A stretch of DNA of 64,000 bases from Caulochytrium protostelioides (lineage: Eukaryota > Chytridiomycota > Caulochytriomycetes > Caulochytriales > Caulochytriaceae): the NCBI GenBank assembly GCA_003615045.1, contig ML014137.1:97015-161014 (forward strand), read 5' to 3'. Positions 1 to 9,458 of this stretch are shown here, piece after piece. Numbering within the stretch: the stretch's first letter is position 1; every line of letters starts with the position of its first letter. The position numbers were made by a program, and so were the translations under genes. Under the pieces are notes generated by a model, which made no database searches, was not told the origin of the DNA, and worked only from the letters and a program-made list of their open reading frames with translations.

Positions 1-1
1 A

Positions 2-994
2 GGCGTTCATCCATGCGACGGTCTCGGCGCCCTTGTCGACGCGCTGGCGCTCGAGCGATCCCGAGATGTCGCGGGTGATCTTTGTCCGCAGCCGCGTCAT
101 GTTGCGGCGGAAGCCCATCTGCGTCATGTACATGATCATCACGACCCATGCAAACGAGAACCGGAAGTAGGTCGTCAGCCACGTCAGAAACAGGCCGCCC
201 ACGAGGTACGACGTGATGGCCAGGCTCTCAACGTACACCGCCACTTCGATGGCGGGCAGGTACGGCTGCAGGTACTGGCTGATCTGGCCGACGATCTCGG
301 CCTTCTTGACGGCCAGCGTCACGAGCGGGTCGTGCAACACCTCCGGGATTTGCTTCTCCAGCACGACAATCCCGAACAGCTCCAGCACGGCTTCGGGTAC
401 GGTCGGCGGCATCTTCAGCGGCATCTTGGGCGCGAACGCGTTGCTGGTCACAATCGTGCGGTACGCATTGCGCAAGATCTTGGCGTTGACGCCGTCCTTT
501 CCCGCCGGCCGGCCTTGAGCCCCGGGACGGGCGGCGTCGCCCGTCGCTGCGCCCGGCGGGGCTTTCGCGGCCGCGGCATCGGTCTGCCCGTCCGGTCGCA
601 CGTGGGTCTGCATCGCCGGCGGCGGCATGCCTGCCGGCTGCTCCTCGTCCCCATGGAGCCCGAGCGAGACTTGCTGCGGCTGGGCGCCGGGCTCGATGCC
701 GCCGGGCACCGGCTCGCGGTCGTCGGCTTGGTCATCGGTACCGTCCACGACGGGCTCTGCGGTGTCGGAGCGAGCGGCGACGGCCGCGGCGGTGAACACC
801 TTGGCGGTGGTCGGATGGGGCACGGGCTCGGTGGTGGGGGCTTGGATGGGGTCGATCGAGTGCGGGAGCGGCGACGCGGAGGGGGGCTTGCCGTCATCGT
901 CGCCCGCAGGCGGGTTCGTCGCCGCTGAGTGCGTGGTTCCTGTTTCCATCGCGCCGTCGGCGTCGGCCACGAGGGTGTTGTCGTCTGCGGACAT
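2..994 (-). CDS. Tricalbin / extended-synaptotagmin-like protein, N-terminal part (cut by window edge)
   Basis: Reading leftward from the ATG at 994, the frame stays open for 331 codons to the window edge, so the 3' end is missing. Residues 1 to about 170 are low-complexity and rich in Pro, Ala, Asp and Gly, as is usual for the disordered N-terminus of fungal tricalbins. A hydrophobic hairpin-like segment follows at about 250-293 (VESLAITSYLVGGLFLTWL, then FAWVVMIMYM). After it comes the linker ITRDISGSLERQRVDKGAET leading into VAWMNA, the characteristic entry to the SMP lipid-transfer domain. In the family, the hairpin anchors the protein in the ER and the SMP and C2 domains tether ER to plasma membrane and move lipids; SMP and C2 lie outside the window. 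It is divergently arranged with Ric-8. The start is the first ATG of the open frame; I see no upstream exon. Confidence 0.85.
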   Translation of the reverse strand, partial: MSADDNTLVADADGAMETGTTHSAATNPPAGDDDGKPPSASPLPHSIDPIQAPTTEPVPHPTTAKVFTAAAVAARSDTAEPVVDGTDDQADDREPVPGGIEPGAQPQQVSLGLHGDEEQPAGMPPPAMQTHVRPDGQTDAAAAKAPPGAATGDAARPGAQGRPAGKDGVNAKILRNAYRTIVTSNAFAPKMPLKMPPTVPEAVLELFGIVVLEKQIPEVLHDPLVTLAVKKAEIVGQISQYLQPYLPAIEVAVYVESLAITSYLVGGLFLTWLTTYFRFSFAWVVMIMYMTQMGFRRNMTRLRTKITRDISGSLERQRVDKGAETVAWMNA

Positions 995-2680
995 GAGCGG
1001 GGACCGCCTATGCGCGAGCAGAAGGGACGGGTGATGCTTGCGGCGTCTCCTTGGGAGTGTCGGATACGCGAGCCGTCTGCGATGGGATGAATCGTTCGAG
1101 GCGGTCGGCTGCGACAATCAGAAACAAAAATCGTGATACGAAAGAGCGTCCGGGCGGACGAGCGACAGAGTCGCGTGTGCGTGGGTTGGTGGCGTGTGCG
1201 AGAGCCGGGACTCGTCGTCGTGGTCCGCGAACCGGCGTCGCTGCGCTGTGGCGTCGTTGTTGTTGCTGTGATCCTGCGTCCTCCCTTGGCGTGTGCTGGG
1301 GACCCCTTGTCACCTGGAGCGTTGACAGGCCTGCGCCACCTGCCAGACGGCCCGAGGCGACCCGCAGGAAGGGCGAGCGATTCACACGAGGACAGCAGGC
1401 TCTGCATCCCGCATCAGGGAGCGCTGCGCTTTATACCTGGCGTCCGCACCCGCGCGCCTCCGACACACACGCCCAGCAGCTCTCGGCGGACGATGCTGAG
1501 GGGCCCGTCACCCATGAACGGCCGAAGACGGGTCGATGGGCCCCCGACCGGCGGTCCAGGCTCTCGGCTCGCGGCTGCGGAGGTTCACCGCATCGAAGCC
1601 CAAACGACCCGGACCCGAGTGCCGACTCCTGACGCTGCGCCGCTGAGGTGGCAGAGTACAATGGCCGTCGGTGAGGGGGAGCTGATGCGTCATGATGCGG
1701 TCATTCGTCACTGGGCCGTGCGCGCGGTGGCTTGGCGCCGGACGAGGCCCCGTGCTGGGCGCCTCCACAAACGACGACAACACCCAAAAGACGTCACAGG
1801 GCGTGCCCGCGCTGGTCGCCGCGGGGGAGCCCGACCGGGGGGGGCGAGACGGGCCAGCGGTCTGGCGAGGCGAGGGACGACGGCTTCGCACGGAGAGGCG
1901 AGGAGCACAAGAAGGGAGGACCTGATCGAGGTCTCGGACCGACCTCGGGGTAGTGGCAAGCCTCCCATGGATCCATCCGCCGACTCACGGTCCGGTGGCC
2001 GCGCCGCTCAGGGGACCATCTGGCCGACGGGCAGAGACCAGAATGCGCGCGAAGCTTGCACGATCACTGCCGTGAGCTCATGAGCCCTGAAGGAGCGTGG
2101 GGAGAGTGAGAGTATCCATGCGCGTGAGGCCATCGGGCGAAACTTGATAGCAAGTAGGCCCCCGCAGGCGCCATCAGGGCCCCTGCAAAGGACCGCTTCC
2201 ACGTGAACGCGGCCGTCGCACGTTCGAGTGGGTCGAGGACGGCCGGTCGAGAGGCCACGATAAGGGTGGCGCAGCACGTTGGGTGGCGCAGTCACCTGTG
2301 GCGCAGTCACGAACCGCCCCTCGACGCGCTCCACCCGGCCGCCACGGGTCGACGCCACGACGACGATCAGACGGGCTCGGCCGATCGCCACGATGCCAAG
2401 AAGACGCGCACGCTTCGCTTTCACGCCCCTCGCTCCTCAGTACGTCCGGTGGAGCCTCTCGCGCCCGTGTCGATGTCGATGCATCGCTGGGGAACGCCTC
2501 CCCACGGCGCCGACCGTCAATGCTGCATGCTGACGCACCGACCGCTGGTCGTGCGGGTGTCGACGGTCCTGCGCACGCGCCCCTGCCGCTTCCTGCCGCT
2601 CACTGGTGTCACCTGCTGCTGCCGCGCCGATCCCATTCGATCCGGTCTTCCGATCGGTCGGACTGACGAGCGACGCGGTC
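995..2680. other. Divergent intergenic region between tricalbin and Ric-8
   Basis: About 1.7 kb separating two divergently transcribed genes, so it should hold both promoters and 5' UTRs. Several frames are open on both strands, but their translations are Arg/Pro/Gly-rich, mutually overlapping and match no family I recognise. Around 2284-2310 the 12-mer tggcgcagtcac occurs twice within 27 bp. I see no RNA gene or mobile element. Confidence 0.6.
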
Positions 2681-4516
2681 ATGGCGAGTGCGGACACCGC
2701 CTACGACCTGGCGGCCGTGGCCGCGAGCCGACGCGTGGCCGCGGGTGCCGCCCCGTCCGCCCAGGACGCGGCCGTGATCACCGCCCTCGAGCGCGCCGCA
2801 GCGGCCTCCACGGCCGGCCGGGTCGATGGCGCCGACCGCGAGCCGCGTCGCGCGTTTGTCGACGCCGTGCTCGCCGCCCTCGCCGAGGATGCGCCGAGCG
2901 CCGCCGACGCTTCCACGACGCAGCGTCCCGCCGGGTGGTCGCCCGCCGTCCTGGTGCGCGCGCTCGGCTTCATTCGCATCGCGCTGCGCGCGCCACAAAC
3001 GTGCCAGGCCACCCTCCTGAGCAGCACGACGCTCGCGACGCTGCTCACCCTGGCGCGTCTCATTCCGCCTGAACCCGCGGCGGCCTCACCGCCGCCCGCA
3101 ACGCCCGCGGCGCCGTCGCCCGTCGCCGTCGAAGCCCTCAAGTGCCTGTGCAACCTGCTGCTCCAGGACGCCGCGAGCCGCCGCCGGCTCCACAGCGATC
3201 ACGGCGGCATCGTGCCGCTTGTCCGCGAGCTCCAGCGCGTGCCAGGCGACGCGATCGAGGCCCAAGCCATGCTCTGCCGCCTCCTCTTCCTCGCCACCGT
3301 TGACACCACGGACGCCGTCGCCGCCATCGCCGCCGTCCTCTCCGCGACTCCCGCGTCAGCGGCGGGCTCGCCGCCTCGCGGCGCCGTGATGGAACTCGAT
3401 ATCGCCGAGACCGCCGCCGCGCTGCCGGGCCTCATCGCGCATCATCTGGCAGCCGCCGGCCGGCGCTACCGCCGCCCGGCGCCTGCGTCGCTGAACTCGA
3501 CCGCGGTCTATGATGCAATGATGGTAACCGATCTGCTCAAGATTGTCTTTCAGCTGACGGTGGCGCGGGGTGCCCAGGCCGTTGCGAGCGCATCCGTTGC
3601 ACCCGCCGCGACGTCTGCTGGCGCGTGGCAGCCGATCCTGCCGCCGCTCGTCGATGTGCTCGTCCACGGAAACGTGCCCGGCGGGCATACGTTTGAGCCG
3701 CCGCTGAAGCATGCGATTCATGCCGTGTTGAATCTCTCTCCGGAAGCGCTGCTCGCCGTCCATGAGCAGGATCTGGCGTCCCCTTCGGTACCGGCTCGTT
3801 CGGCGTCAGCGTCGGCGTCAGAGCCAGAATCAGTGCGGCCGCTCGTCGTCGACGCTTTACTTAACACGCTCGAGCACACGCTCTGTGTGTCCCTCGCTGC
3901 ATGGACAGGCCGGCATGCGGGCGCGACCCACACATCGACAGCGGCGTCGGCAGCGGCGGCGGCGGGTTTGGATGAGCCTGTCGACGCCGTGCTGGGTCCA
4001 CTTCTGATGGCCCACATCACGCTGGCCCAAGCCGACCCGACCGCGCGGGACCAGATGAAGCAGCGGCTGATGCCTGCCGACCTCGACCGGTCGGCCTCGC
4101 TGAAGGACGGCACGACCGTGACCCACCGCCTCATCGCACTGCTCACCGTGGTCGGCGCCGATCATGCCCGCCACGCCGCCGGCGAGCTCTTGTACGTGCT
4201 GAGCGGCTGCGACGCCCGCGCACTCAGCGCCTATGTGGGGTACGGCAACGCCGCGGGGTATCTCTTCCAGCAAGGCATCACCCTGCCGGCCCCGGGCTCC
4301 GGCAGCAGCACTCGCACGTGCCCGCCAGCCGATCCGATCACGGGCATCGATCCGGCCGCCGAGGAGCAAGAGCGCCAGCGCATCCGCGATGAGTGGGCCG
4401 CGCTGACGGACGAACAGAAGGAGCAGGAGGCCGAGCGCCTCTTTGTGCTCTTTGAGCGGCTGAACCGTACGGGAATCATCAAGGTGGCGCAGGGGACGCC
4501 CACGCCATCGTCGTAG
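2681..4516 (+). CDS. Ric-8 / synembryn, G-alpha chaperone and guanine nucleotide exchange factor
   Basis: A 611-residue armadillo-like helical protein. Family signatures are EALKCLCNLLLQD near residues 150-160, LKHAIHAVLNLSPEALL in the middle, and the C-terminal run GELLYVLSGCD, YVGYGNAAGYLFQQGI, DPITG and EQEAERLFVLFERLNRTGII; the last is the most conserved Ric-8 motif. Ric-8 binds nascent or GDP-bound G-alpha subunits, promotes their folding and membrane delivery, and acts as a non-receptor exchange factor. The frame is open upstream to a GTG at 2606, but eukaryotic initiation makes the ATG at 2681 (MASADTAYDL) the better start. Length is somewhat above animal Ric-8 (about 530), mainly through Ala/Pro/Ser-rich loops. 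Single exon. A T-rich tract (4716-4743) lies 200 bp past the stop. Confidence 0.93.
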   Translation: MASADTAYDLAAVAASRRVAAGAAPSAQDAAVITALERAAAASTAGRVDGADREPRRAFVDAVLAALAEDAPSAADASTTQRPAGWSPAVLVRALGFIRIALRAPQTCQATLLSSTTLATLLTLARLIPPEPAAASPPPATPAAPSPVAVEALKCLCNLLLQDAASRRRLHSDHGGIVPLVRELQRVPGDAIEAQAMLCRLLFLATVDTTDAVAAIAAVLSATPASAAGSPPRGAVMELDIAETAAALPGLIAHHLAAAGRRYRRPAPASLNSTAVYDAMMVTDLLKIVFQLTVARGAQAVASASVAPAATSAGAWQPILPPLVDVLVHGNVPGGHTFEPPLKHAIHAVLNLSPEALLAVHEQDLASPSVPARSASASASEPESVRPLVVDALLNTLEHTLCVSLAAWTGRHAGATHTSTAASAAAAAGLDEPVDAVLGPLLMAHITLAQADPTARDQMKQRLMPADLDRSASLKDGTTVTHRLIALLTVVGADHARHAAGELLYVLSGCDARALSAYVGYGNAAGYLFQQGITLPAPGSGSSTRTCPPADPITGIDPAAEEQERQRIRDEWAALTDEQKEQEAERLFVLFERLNRTGIIKVAQGTPTPSS

Positions 4517-4804
4517 CAGCATGGGGCGGCCGCGGGGCGTCTCTTCAGGGTCCCCCGTCTCCCTCCCCCCGGAAAGCCCACGTGAAAGGCAACACGACGG
4601 ATGTTAGGCGCGCCGCGTCACGCACGCTCTTCTCCCGCCTGTCGCACCGCTCAGGGTTGATGCTCGTCGTGATCGTCGTCGCTTCAGACTCGAAACCACC
4701 GCCGGCCGTTGTGATTTTTTTCTTTTTCGTTTTTTTTTTTTTTGGCTCTGTTGTTAAACGAAGCGGTGCTTGGTCCTTCCTGAATTTATACCTATCGATT
4801 TCCG

Positions 4805-5563
4805 ATGTCCTGCGCGCACGAGCACCATGGCCACGACGGCCACGACGGCCACGACGGCCACGACGGCCACGATCACGACGAGCATGCGCTTCCCGGCATG
4901 CAGGGCGATGAGCAGTCGCTCTGGAAGGTGGTGGACCATGACCACGTGACGGCACTCAATGCGGTCGCGCGCGGCGTCGCCGACCCCAACGCTGCCGGCG
5001 CCGTCCTCAAACCCTGGGACGAGCGGTTCGATGTCAGCGTCTGTCTCGAGAGCGACGCCGACGCGCAGCTGATCCTACAGATCCCCTTCACCGCCTCCGT
5101 GAAACTCAAAAGCGTGCTGATCAGCGGCGGGCCGGGCGGCGCCGCGCCGCGCCGCGTGCACCTGTTCGCCAACCGCTCGGATGTGGACTTTGATACTGCC
5201 AACGGCATTCAGCCCGACCAGACGCTCGAGCTGATCGAAGAGCCCACCGGCGGCGGCGGCGGCAGCGCCTCGCAGAACGACGCCGCATCGGCGCGGCGCG
5301 TGCGGCCGCTGCCGGAGTATGCCGTGAAGACCGCCGTGTTCCGCTCGCTCAAAACGCTGACCCTCTTTATCGACGCGAGCGTCGCGTCGGAAGCCAGTGG
5401 GGACGACGACGCGATCACGCGTCTCTTCTTTGTTGGGCTCAAGGGCGACTATCAGGCGTTTACGACCGATCCGATCATTTCCAGCTATGAACTCGTCGCC
5501 AACCCGGCCGACCACCGCACCGCCGCTGGGCCTCACAGCGTTCATGCCGCGTTGGGCCAATAG
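4805..5563 (+). CDS. PITH domain-containing protein (PITHD1-like)
   Basis: 252 residues, close to the usual PITHD1 length of about 211 plus small insertions. The PITH domain (about 40-235) shows the diagnostic order LKPWDERFD, LESDADAQLILQIPFTASVK, the DPxQT-like PDQT segment, LTLFIDAS, RLFFVGLKGDYQAF and the terminal SSYELVANPADHR. The domain is also found at the C-terminus of thioredoxin-like TXNL1, where it binds the proteasome; the free-standing protein is poorly characterised. The N-terminus carries a His-rich run made of four exact 9-bp repeats encoding HDG, resembling the His/Gly-rich N-terminus of animal PITHD1 and possibly metal-binding. It lies 288 bp downstream of Ric-8 on the same strand. 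ATG at 4805; single exon. The GGGGG segment near residue 150 is lineage-specific low complexity. Confidence 0.92.
   Translation: MSCAHEHHGHDGHDGHDGHDGHDHDEHALPGMQGDEQSLWKVVDHDHVTALNAVARGVADPNAAGAVLKPWDERFDVSVCLESDADAQLILQIPFTASVKLKSVLISGGPGGAAPRRVHLFANRSDVDFDTANGIQPDQTLELIEEPTGGGGGSASQNDAASARRVRPLPEYAVKTAVFRSLKTLTLFIDASVASEASGDDDAITRLFFVGLKGDYQAFTTDPIISSYELVANPADHRTAAGPHSVHAALGQ
4832..4867 (+). repeat. Coding 9-bp tandem repeat, four exact copies
   Basis: Four perfect copies of cacgacggc inside the PITHD1-like gene, encoding His-Asp-Gly. The unit is a multiple of three, so copy-number change keeps the frame. Confidence 0.95.
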
Positions 5564-6078
5564 CCATGTGGCGCAGCAGCCTTGCCGCACGGCGTGGCGC
5601 AGCAGCCCCGCCGCTCGCCGCTCAACCGGGGGTTCCAGCAGAGGGGCGTGAGGGCCTCCGGACGCCAGACGCGATGCCCGCCGGCCGCGCCTCGGCGGCC
5701 AAGCGTCGGCCGCCGGCCGCGTGGCAGCCTTCGCGATGGGCTCACCGCCTGCGGCGTCACGACGGGACCGCCATGGCCACGTGCGCGGTCCGTGGGCCGT
5801 CCCGATCGCCGCGCCTTCACAAAACGAGGCGCGTTGGGGAGGGGCCGGGTTCGGTGGCGGTGACGGTGGAAACTCCGACACGGTGACGGGTGGCTTGGAA
5901 CGAGTCCGGTTTAGGCTTGGAGAAAACGACCGTGAGGTTGCCTGAATCCCGTCGTGCGAGACGCGCCTATCACGGCTCCTCCGCTCGCCTTCTGTTCCTT
6001 GCCACAAGCCTCGTGCTCCCGCGGCCTTACCGAGCTGCCCGTGCAGTTGATCGGCATTGCGCGTCGTCTTCGCCTGCC
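5564..6078. other. Intergenic region between PITHD1-like and EFM4-like genes
   Basis: About 515 bp with no recognisable gene. It contains two copies of ggcgcagcagcc near 5570 and 5597. The last 100 bp before the ATG at 6079 should be the EFM4 promoter and leader. Several overlapping frames are open but have shadow-like composition. Confidence 0.55.
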
Positions 6079-6978
6079 ATGGCTGACGATGAGACGGGAG
6101 AGACCCTGACTTCGGTCTTGGGCACCAAAGAATAGTAACGTATCAGACCCTTGCTCGTTTCAGCGATCGCTTCTGTTCGCTGATATCACGTGGGCCGCCA
6201 TGAAGCTGGTCACCATCGCGTCGACTCACCGCGGTCCATCGATCCTGCACGCTGCAGTTGGGACAATCTGTATGATCGCTCGGAGCGGGCCTTTGACGAG
6301 TCGCGCGACCCGGGCGATGTCTGGTTCGGTGAGCAGGCTGGCAACAAAGTCGTGAAATGGATTCGCACCCATGTCCATGACCGCCACCTGCCCATCCTCG
6401 ATGTCGGCTGCGGCAATGGTCACATCCTGGTCGGTCTCGCGCGCCGCGGCTACGACCACCTCGTCGGCATCGACTATTCGGAGCCGTGTATCCGTCTCGC
6501 CGAGAAGGCCACGCTCGCGGCGCTCGCGGCTGGCCCTGACAGCGATGCCTCGAGCAACGACGACGACGACGACGACGGCAACGCGGCGTCGTTTCCGGCA
6601 ACGCCGACCTTCCGCGTCGTGGATCTGCTGCAGCCGCCGCATTCAGAAATGAAGGCTCGCTTCGCCGTCGCCGTGGACAAGGGCACCTTCGACGCCATCG
6701 CTCTGGGCGGCGACGCGCCCAAACAGGCCTACGTGCGCTGCCTCCCAGCCTTTATGCGTCCTTGCGCCACGGACCGCACCGAGACCGACGCCTCGCAGCG
6801 CGCGCTGCTCGTGCTCACCTCGTGCAACTGGACCGGCGAGCAGCTCGACGCCGTCTTCCACCCGGCAGGGTATACGACGGTCGGCTCGATCCCGCACCCG
6901 ACCTTCCGCTTCGGCGGCGTTGTCGGGCAGACCGTCACGACCCGTATCTATGCATTCCCACCAACACCGCCTTCCTGA
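6079..6978 (+). CDS. Protein-lysine N-methyltransferase EFM4 / EEF1AKMT2 (METTL10)-like, two exons
   Basis: Exon 1 is 6079-6134 (MADDETGETLTSVLGTKE plus two bases of a Tyr codon); exon 2 is 6258-6978; total 258 residues. The 123-bp intron starts GTAACG and ends GCAG. Splicing restores TA|T and gives the family motif GTKEYWDNLYDR, which neither unspliced frame contains. Class I SAM-methyltransferase motifs follow: ILDVGCGNGHIL (motif I), GIDYSEPCIRLAEKA (post I), DKGTFDAIALGG, LLVLTSCNWTGEQL, and the C-terminal PHPTFRFGGVVGQTV typical of METTL10. The family methylates a lysine of translation elongation factor eEF1A in the cytosol. A DDDDDDD insert near the middle is low complexity. It converges with the Sel1-repeat gene 143 bp away. 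An unspliced start at 6190 would destroy the conserved N-terminus. Confidence 0.93.
6135..6257 (+). other. Spliceosomal intron in the EFM4-like gene
   Basis: 123 bp, GTAACG at the 5' end and CTGCAG at the 3' end. Branch-like CTGAT (about 6179) and CTCAC (about 6225) lie inside. It begins right after the second base of a tyrosine codon, and an in-frame TAG at 6133-6135 would end translation if it were retained. Confidence 0.9.
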
Positions 6979-7121
6979 TCATGCTTCCGGTTATGGCGAC
7001 GTGGTCGGTCGGCCGCGTGATCCGTGATGGCGTATATATTTCGAAATTAGTTAGAGGCCGGCCGGTGCCTGGACGGGTCCGTCGATCGACCATGACACAA
7101 AAAAAATACACAAGCCGGAGG

Positions 7122-9458
7122 CTAGGGCTTGATGCGATGCCGTTGGATGGGTTTCGACGGCCGCGCCGAGGGCGGATGGGTGTCAGGCCGGATCGTGCCA
7201 TCAGGAATCAGATGGGCGACGGCGCGCGCATGCGATGGGTCGCGGATTAGGGCCCGCAACGCGGCATGGGCGCCCGTATGACCCTGCTTGGCCGCGCGCA
7301 GCAGGTACTGGCAAGCCATCACGGGGTCGCGCGCGATCGCGCCCGTGTGGCCCTTTGCGCCGCGCTGGTAGATCGTGCCCAGAAGAAAGGCGGCCTCCGC
7401 GTGGTTCTGCTGCAGCGCGAGCGTGAACCACTGCACCGCCTGGAAGACATCGGCCTCCAGCAAGTAGAGATAGCCGAGGTTGGCCATCCCAGACGCGTGG
7501 CGCTGCTCCGCGGCGCGCGCGTAGTACGTCTTGGCGAGCAGCAGATCCTTCGCGAGGCCGAGCCCTTCCTCGTAGCAGATGCCGAGGTTGTTCTGGGCCG
7601 ACGCCAGGCCGTGCTCCGCGGCGGCATGGAAGAGGCGTGCGGCTTCGCCGTAGTCGACGCCGACGCCGATGCCGCGGTAGTAGCAGGCGCCCAGCGCGTT
7701 CATGCCCGCGGGCGACGACCGCTCCGTCGCGGCGCGGTACCACCCGAGCGCCAGGTCGACTTGCGCCGCGCGGGCCTGGCCCTTCTCGAGAATCCCACCA
7801 AGCTCGACCATCGCGTCGACGTGGCCCTTGCGCGCGGCCTGCAGGTAGAGGTCAGACGCGACGAGGGCATTGGCGGGCATCCCTATGCCGTTCAGATGGA
7901 GACGGCCGAGGTTGGCGAGAGCGTCGGGGCTGCCGCGCTGCGCGGCCTGCTTGTACCAGTCGTGGGCGGTGATCATGTCGCGACGGTGCCCGATCCCGAG
8001 CTCATACATGCGGCCGAGCTGGTTCATGGCCTCGGGCACGCCGCGTTTCGCGGCGGACTTGAAGCGACGGAACGCCACGTCAAGTTGCTGGGGCACGCCG
8101 TAGCCGAGCAGATACTTTTCGCCCTGCATATAGAGCTTCTGGCCGTCGTCAGGGGTCATGTCCTCAAAGTCATCGGCGCCCGTAGCGACGGCCAATTTGA
8201 CCATGTTGGCATTCGTGCGCTGGACCCCGCGGCGTGATTCTTCGGAAAGCACGAGAGAGAGCTGCAGCAGCACTTGATCCAGGGCGGTGCGGCTCGTTTC
8301 ATAGAGTTGCTGCACTTTCCTTCGCTTCACCGCATTCGATGTGAGCACGCGCGCAAACAAATGGTAGGTCTGCACCTTGTCGTGTAGGAGCCATAGCCGC
8401 TGGTAGAGCGTGTGCAACCAGTAACTCGCCGACCCGACGGGCAAGGGACTTTCCGACCCGTTCTGCACGGACGCCGCGTAGGGCATCCCGAAATGCCGCT
8501 CCAGGTCGGCCCACCGCGCCTCAAAGAGCGCCCGCATCTCACTCAGCCCGGCGATCACGGCATCCAGGTCCTTGATCTTCCGGTGGACATGGTGCGTCTT
8601 CACGAGGCTTTCCTCAATCAAGCTCATTATCTGGGGAATCCCGCCCGGCATCGCTGGCGGCGTCGCGGTCACGGCGGAGGGCGGGTACGACGACGTGATG
8701 TAAGGCGACGCGGCGTCGGGGTCGGGGGTACCAGCACTCACAGGTGCCGACGTCGGCCGCGGCCGCGGCCGCGATCGCGACGGCGCGACGGCGGCTGGCC
8801 GCATCTCGAGCGCCGTGCGGCTCGGTGACCGCGACACCAGCGCGGAGGCCGGTGCCGCCACGGATGCTGATGCCAGCGACGAGGACGCCTGCGAGCACGT
8901 GTGGCGTCGACGGTGGTGGTGGTGGTGACGGTGGTGGTGGCGGGCGTGATGCTGCGAGCTGTGAGGGATCGACCGGCGGTCGACCGACGCGCTTCGGGGC
9001 CGTGCGGCGGAGGGCGAAGCGTGGGTGGCCAGCGGCCACGCCGCAGGGCGGGACGACCGAGGGCCTGCGGGCGCTGCGGGCGCCGCGGGACGCGCATCAG
9101 GCATCAAGGGCGATGCGACAAGCGTGGTCGCCGAGTAGGCTGCGGGGCTCGATGATGCTGCCGCGTGCGGCGCGGGAGATGCGGGAGACGCGGACGGGTC
9201 GCCTGCGGGCCCGGTGGGCATGGGTGGCTGCTGCCGTAGCGGGGGGCCGCGTGGCCCGCCCGTGACGACGTAGGCCGCGGGTTTAGCGGGCCTGATGGCC
9301 GCAGCGGGGTCAGTATGATTCGCCGTCTGGTGGGACGCATAGCTCGACGCGGCCGGGGCGGCCATCATGCCGGCGGCAAGAGGCTTCCATCCCAGCGGCG
9401 CAGCGGCCGGGCCCGCCGGCACGGCAGCGAGCGCCGGGGCTGCATAGCACGTGGCCAT
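7122..9458 (-). CDS. Sel1-like repeat (SLR) protein
   Basis: 778 residues. Residues 1-270 are Ala/Pro/Ser-rich with His-rich stretches (HHRHHHHHRRRH), predicted disordered. Residues about 275-420 form a helical region beginning SLIEESLVKTHHVHRKIKDL. From about 437 eight Sel1/TPR-like repeats follow, each with the NLGxxYxxGxG...AxxWYxxAAxxG pattern, for example EAMNQLGRMYELGIG and AQNNLGICYEEGLG. Sel1 repeats are protein-protein scaffolds; fungal examples include the chitin synthase activator Skt5/Chs4 and Hrd3, but the N-terminal region does not let me choose between them. The frame continues to a GTG at 9482; the first ATG is 9458 (MATCYAAPAL). Divergent from the next gene, convergent with EFM4. 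Single exon. Confidence 0.85.
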   Translation of the reverse strand: MATCYAAPALAAVPAGPAAAPLGWKPLAAGMMAAPAASSYASHQTANHTDPAAAIRPAKPAAYVVTGGPRGPPLRQQPPMPTGPAGDPSASPASPAPHAAASSSPAAYSATTLVASPLMPDARPAAPAAPAGPRSSRPAAWPLATHASPSAARPRSASVDRRSIPHSSQHHARHHHRHHHHHRRRHTCSQASSSLASASVAAPASALVSRSPSRTALEMRPAAVAPSRSRPRPRPTSAPVSAGTPDPDAASPYITSSYPPSAVTATPPAMPGGIPQIMSLIEESLVKTHHVHRKIKDLDAVIAGLSEMRALFEARWADLERHFGMPYAASVQNGSESPLPVGSASYWLHTLYQRLWLLHDKVQTYHLFARVLTSNAVKRRKVQQLYETSRTALDQVLLQLSLVLSEESRRGVQRTNANMVKLAVATGADDFEDMTPDDGQKLYMQGEKYLLGYGVPQQLDVAFRRFKSAAKRGVPEAMNQLGRMYELGIGHRRDMITAHDWYKQAAQRGSPDALANLGRLHLNGIGMPANALVASDLYLQAARKGHVDAMVELGGILEKGQARAAQVDLALGWYRAATERSSPAGMNALGACYYRGIGVGVDYGEAARLFHAAAEHGLASAQNNLGICYEEGLGLAKDLLLAKTYYARAAEQRHASGMANLGYLYLLEADVFQAVQWFTLALQQNHAEAAFLLGTIYQRGAKGHTGAIARDPVMACQYLLRAAKQGHTGAHAALRALIRDPSHARAVAHLIPDGTIRPDTHPPSARPSKPIQRHRIKP

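Noticed and set aside
1133-2083. 316-codon plus-strand frame in the tricalbin/Ric-8 intergenic region
   Set aside because: Overlapped by equally long frames on both strands; no family features.
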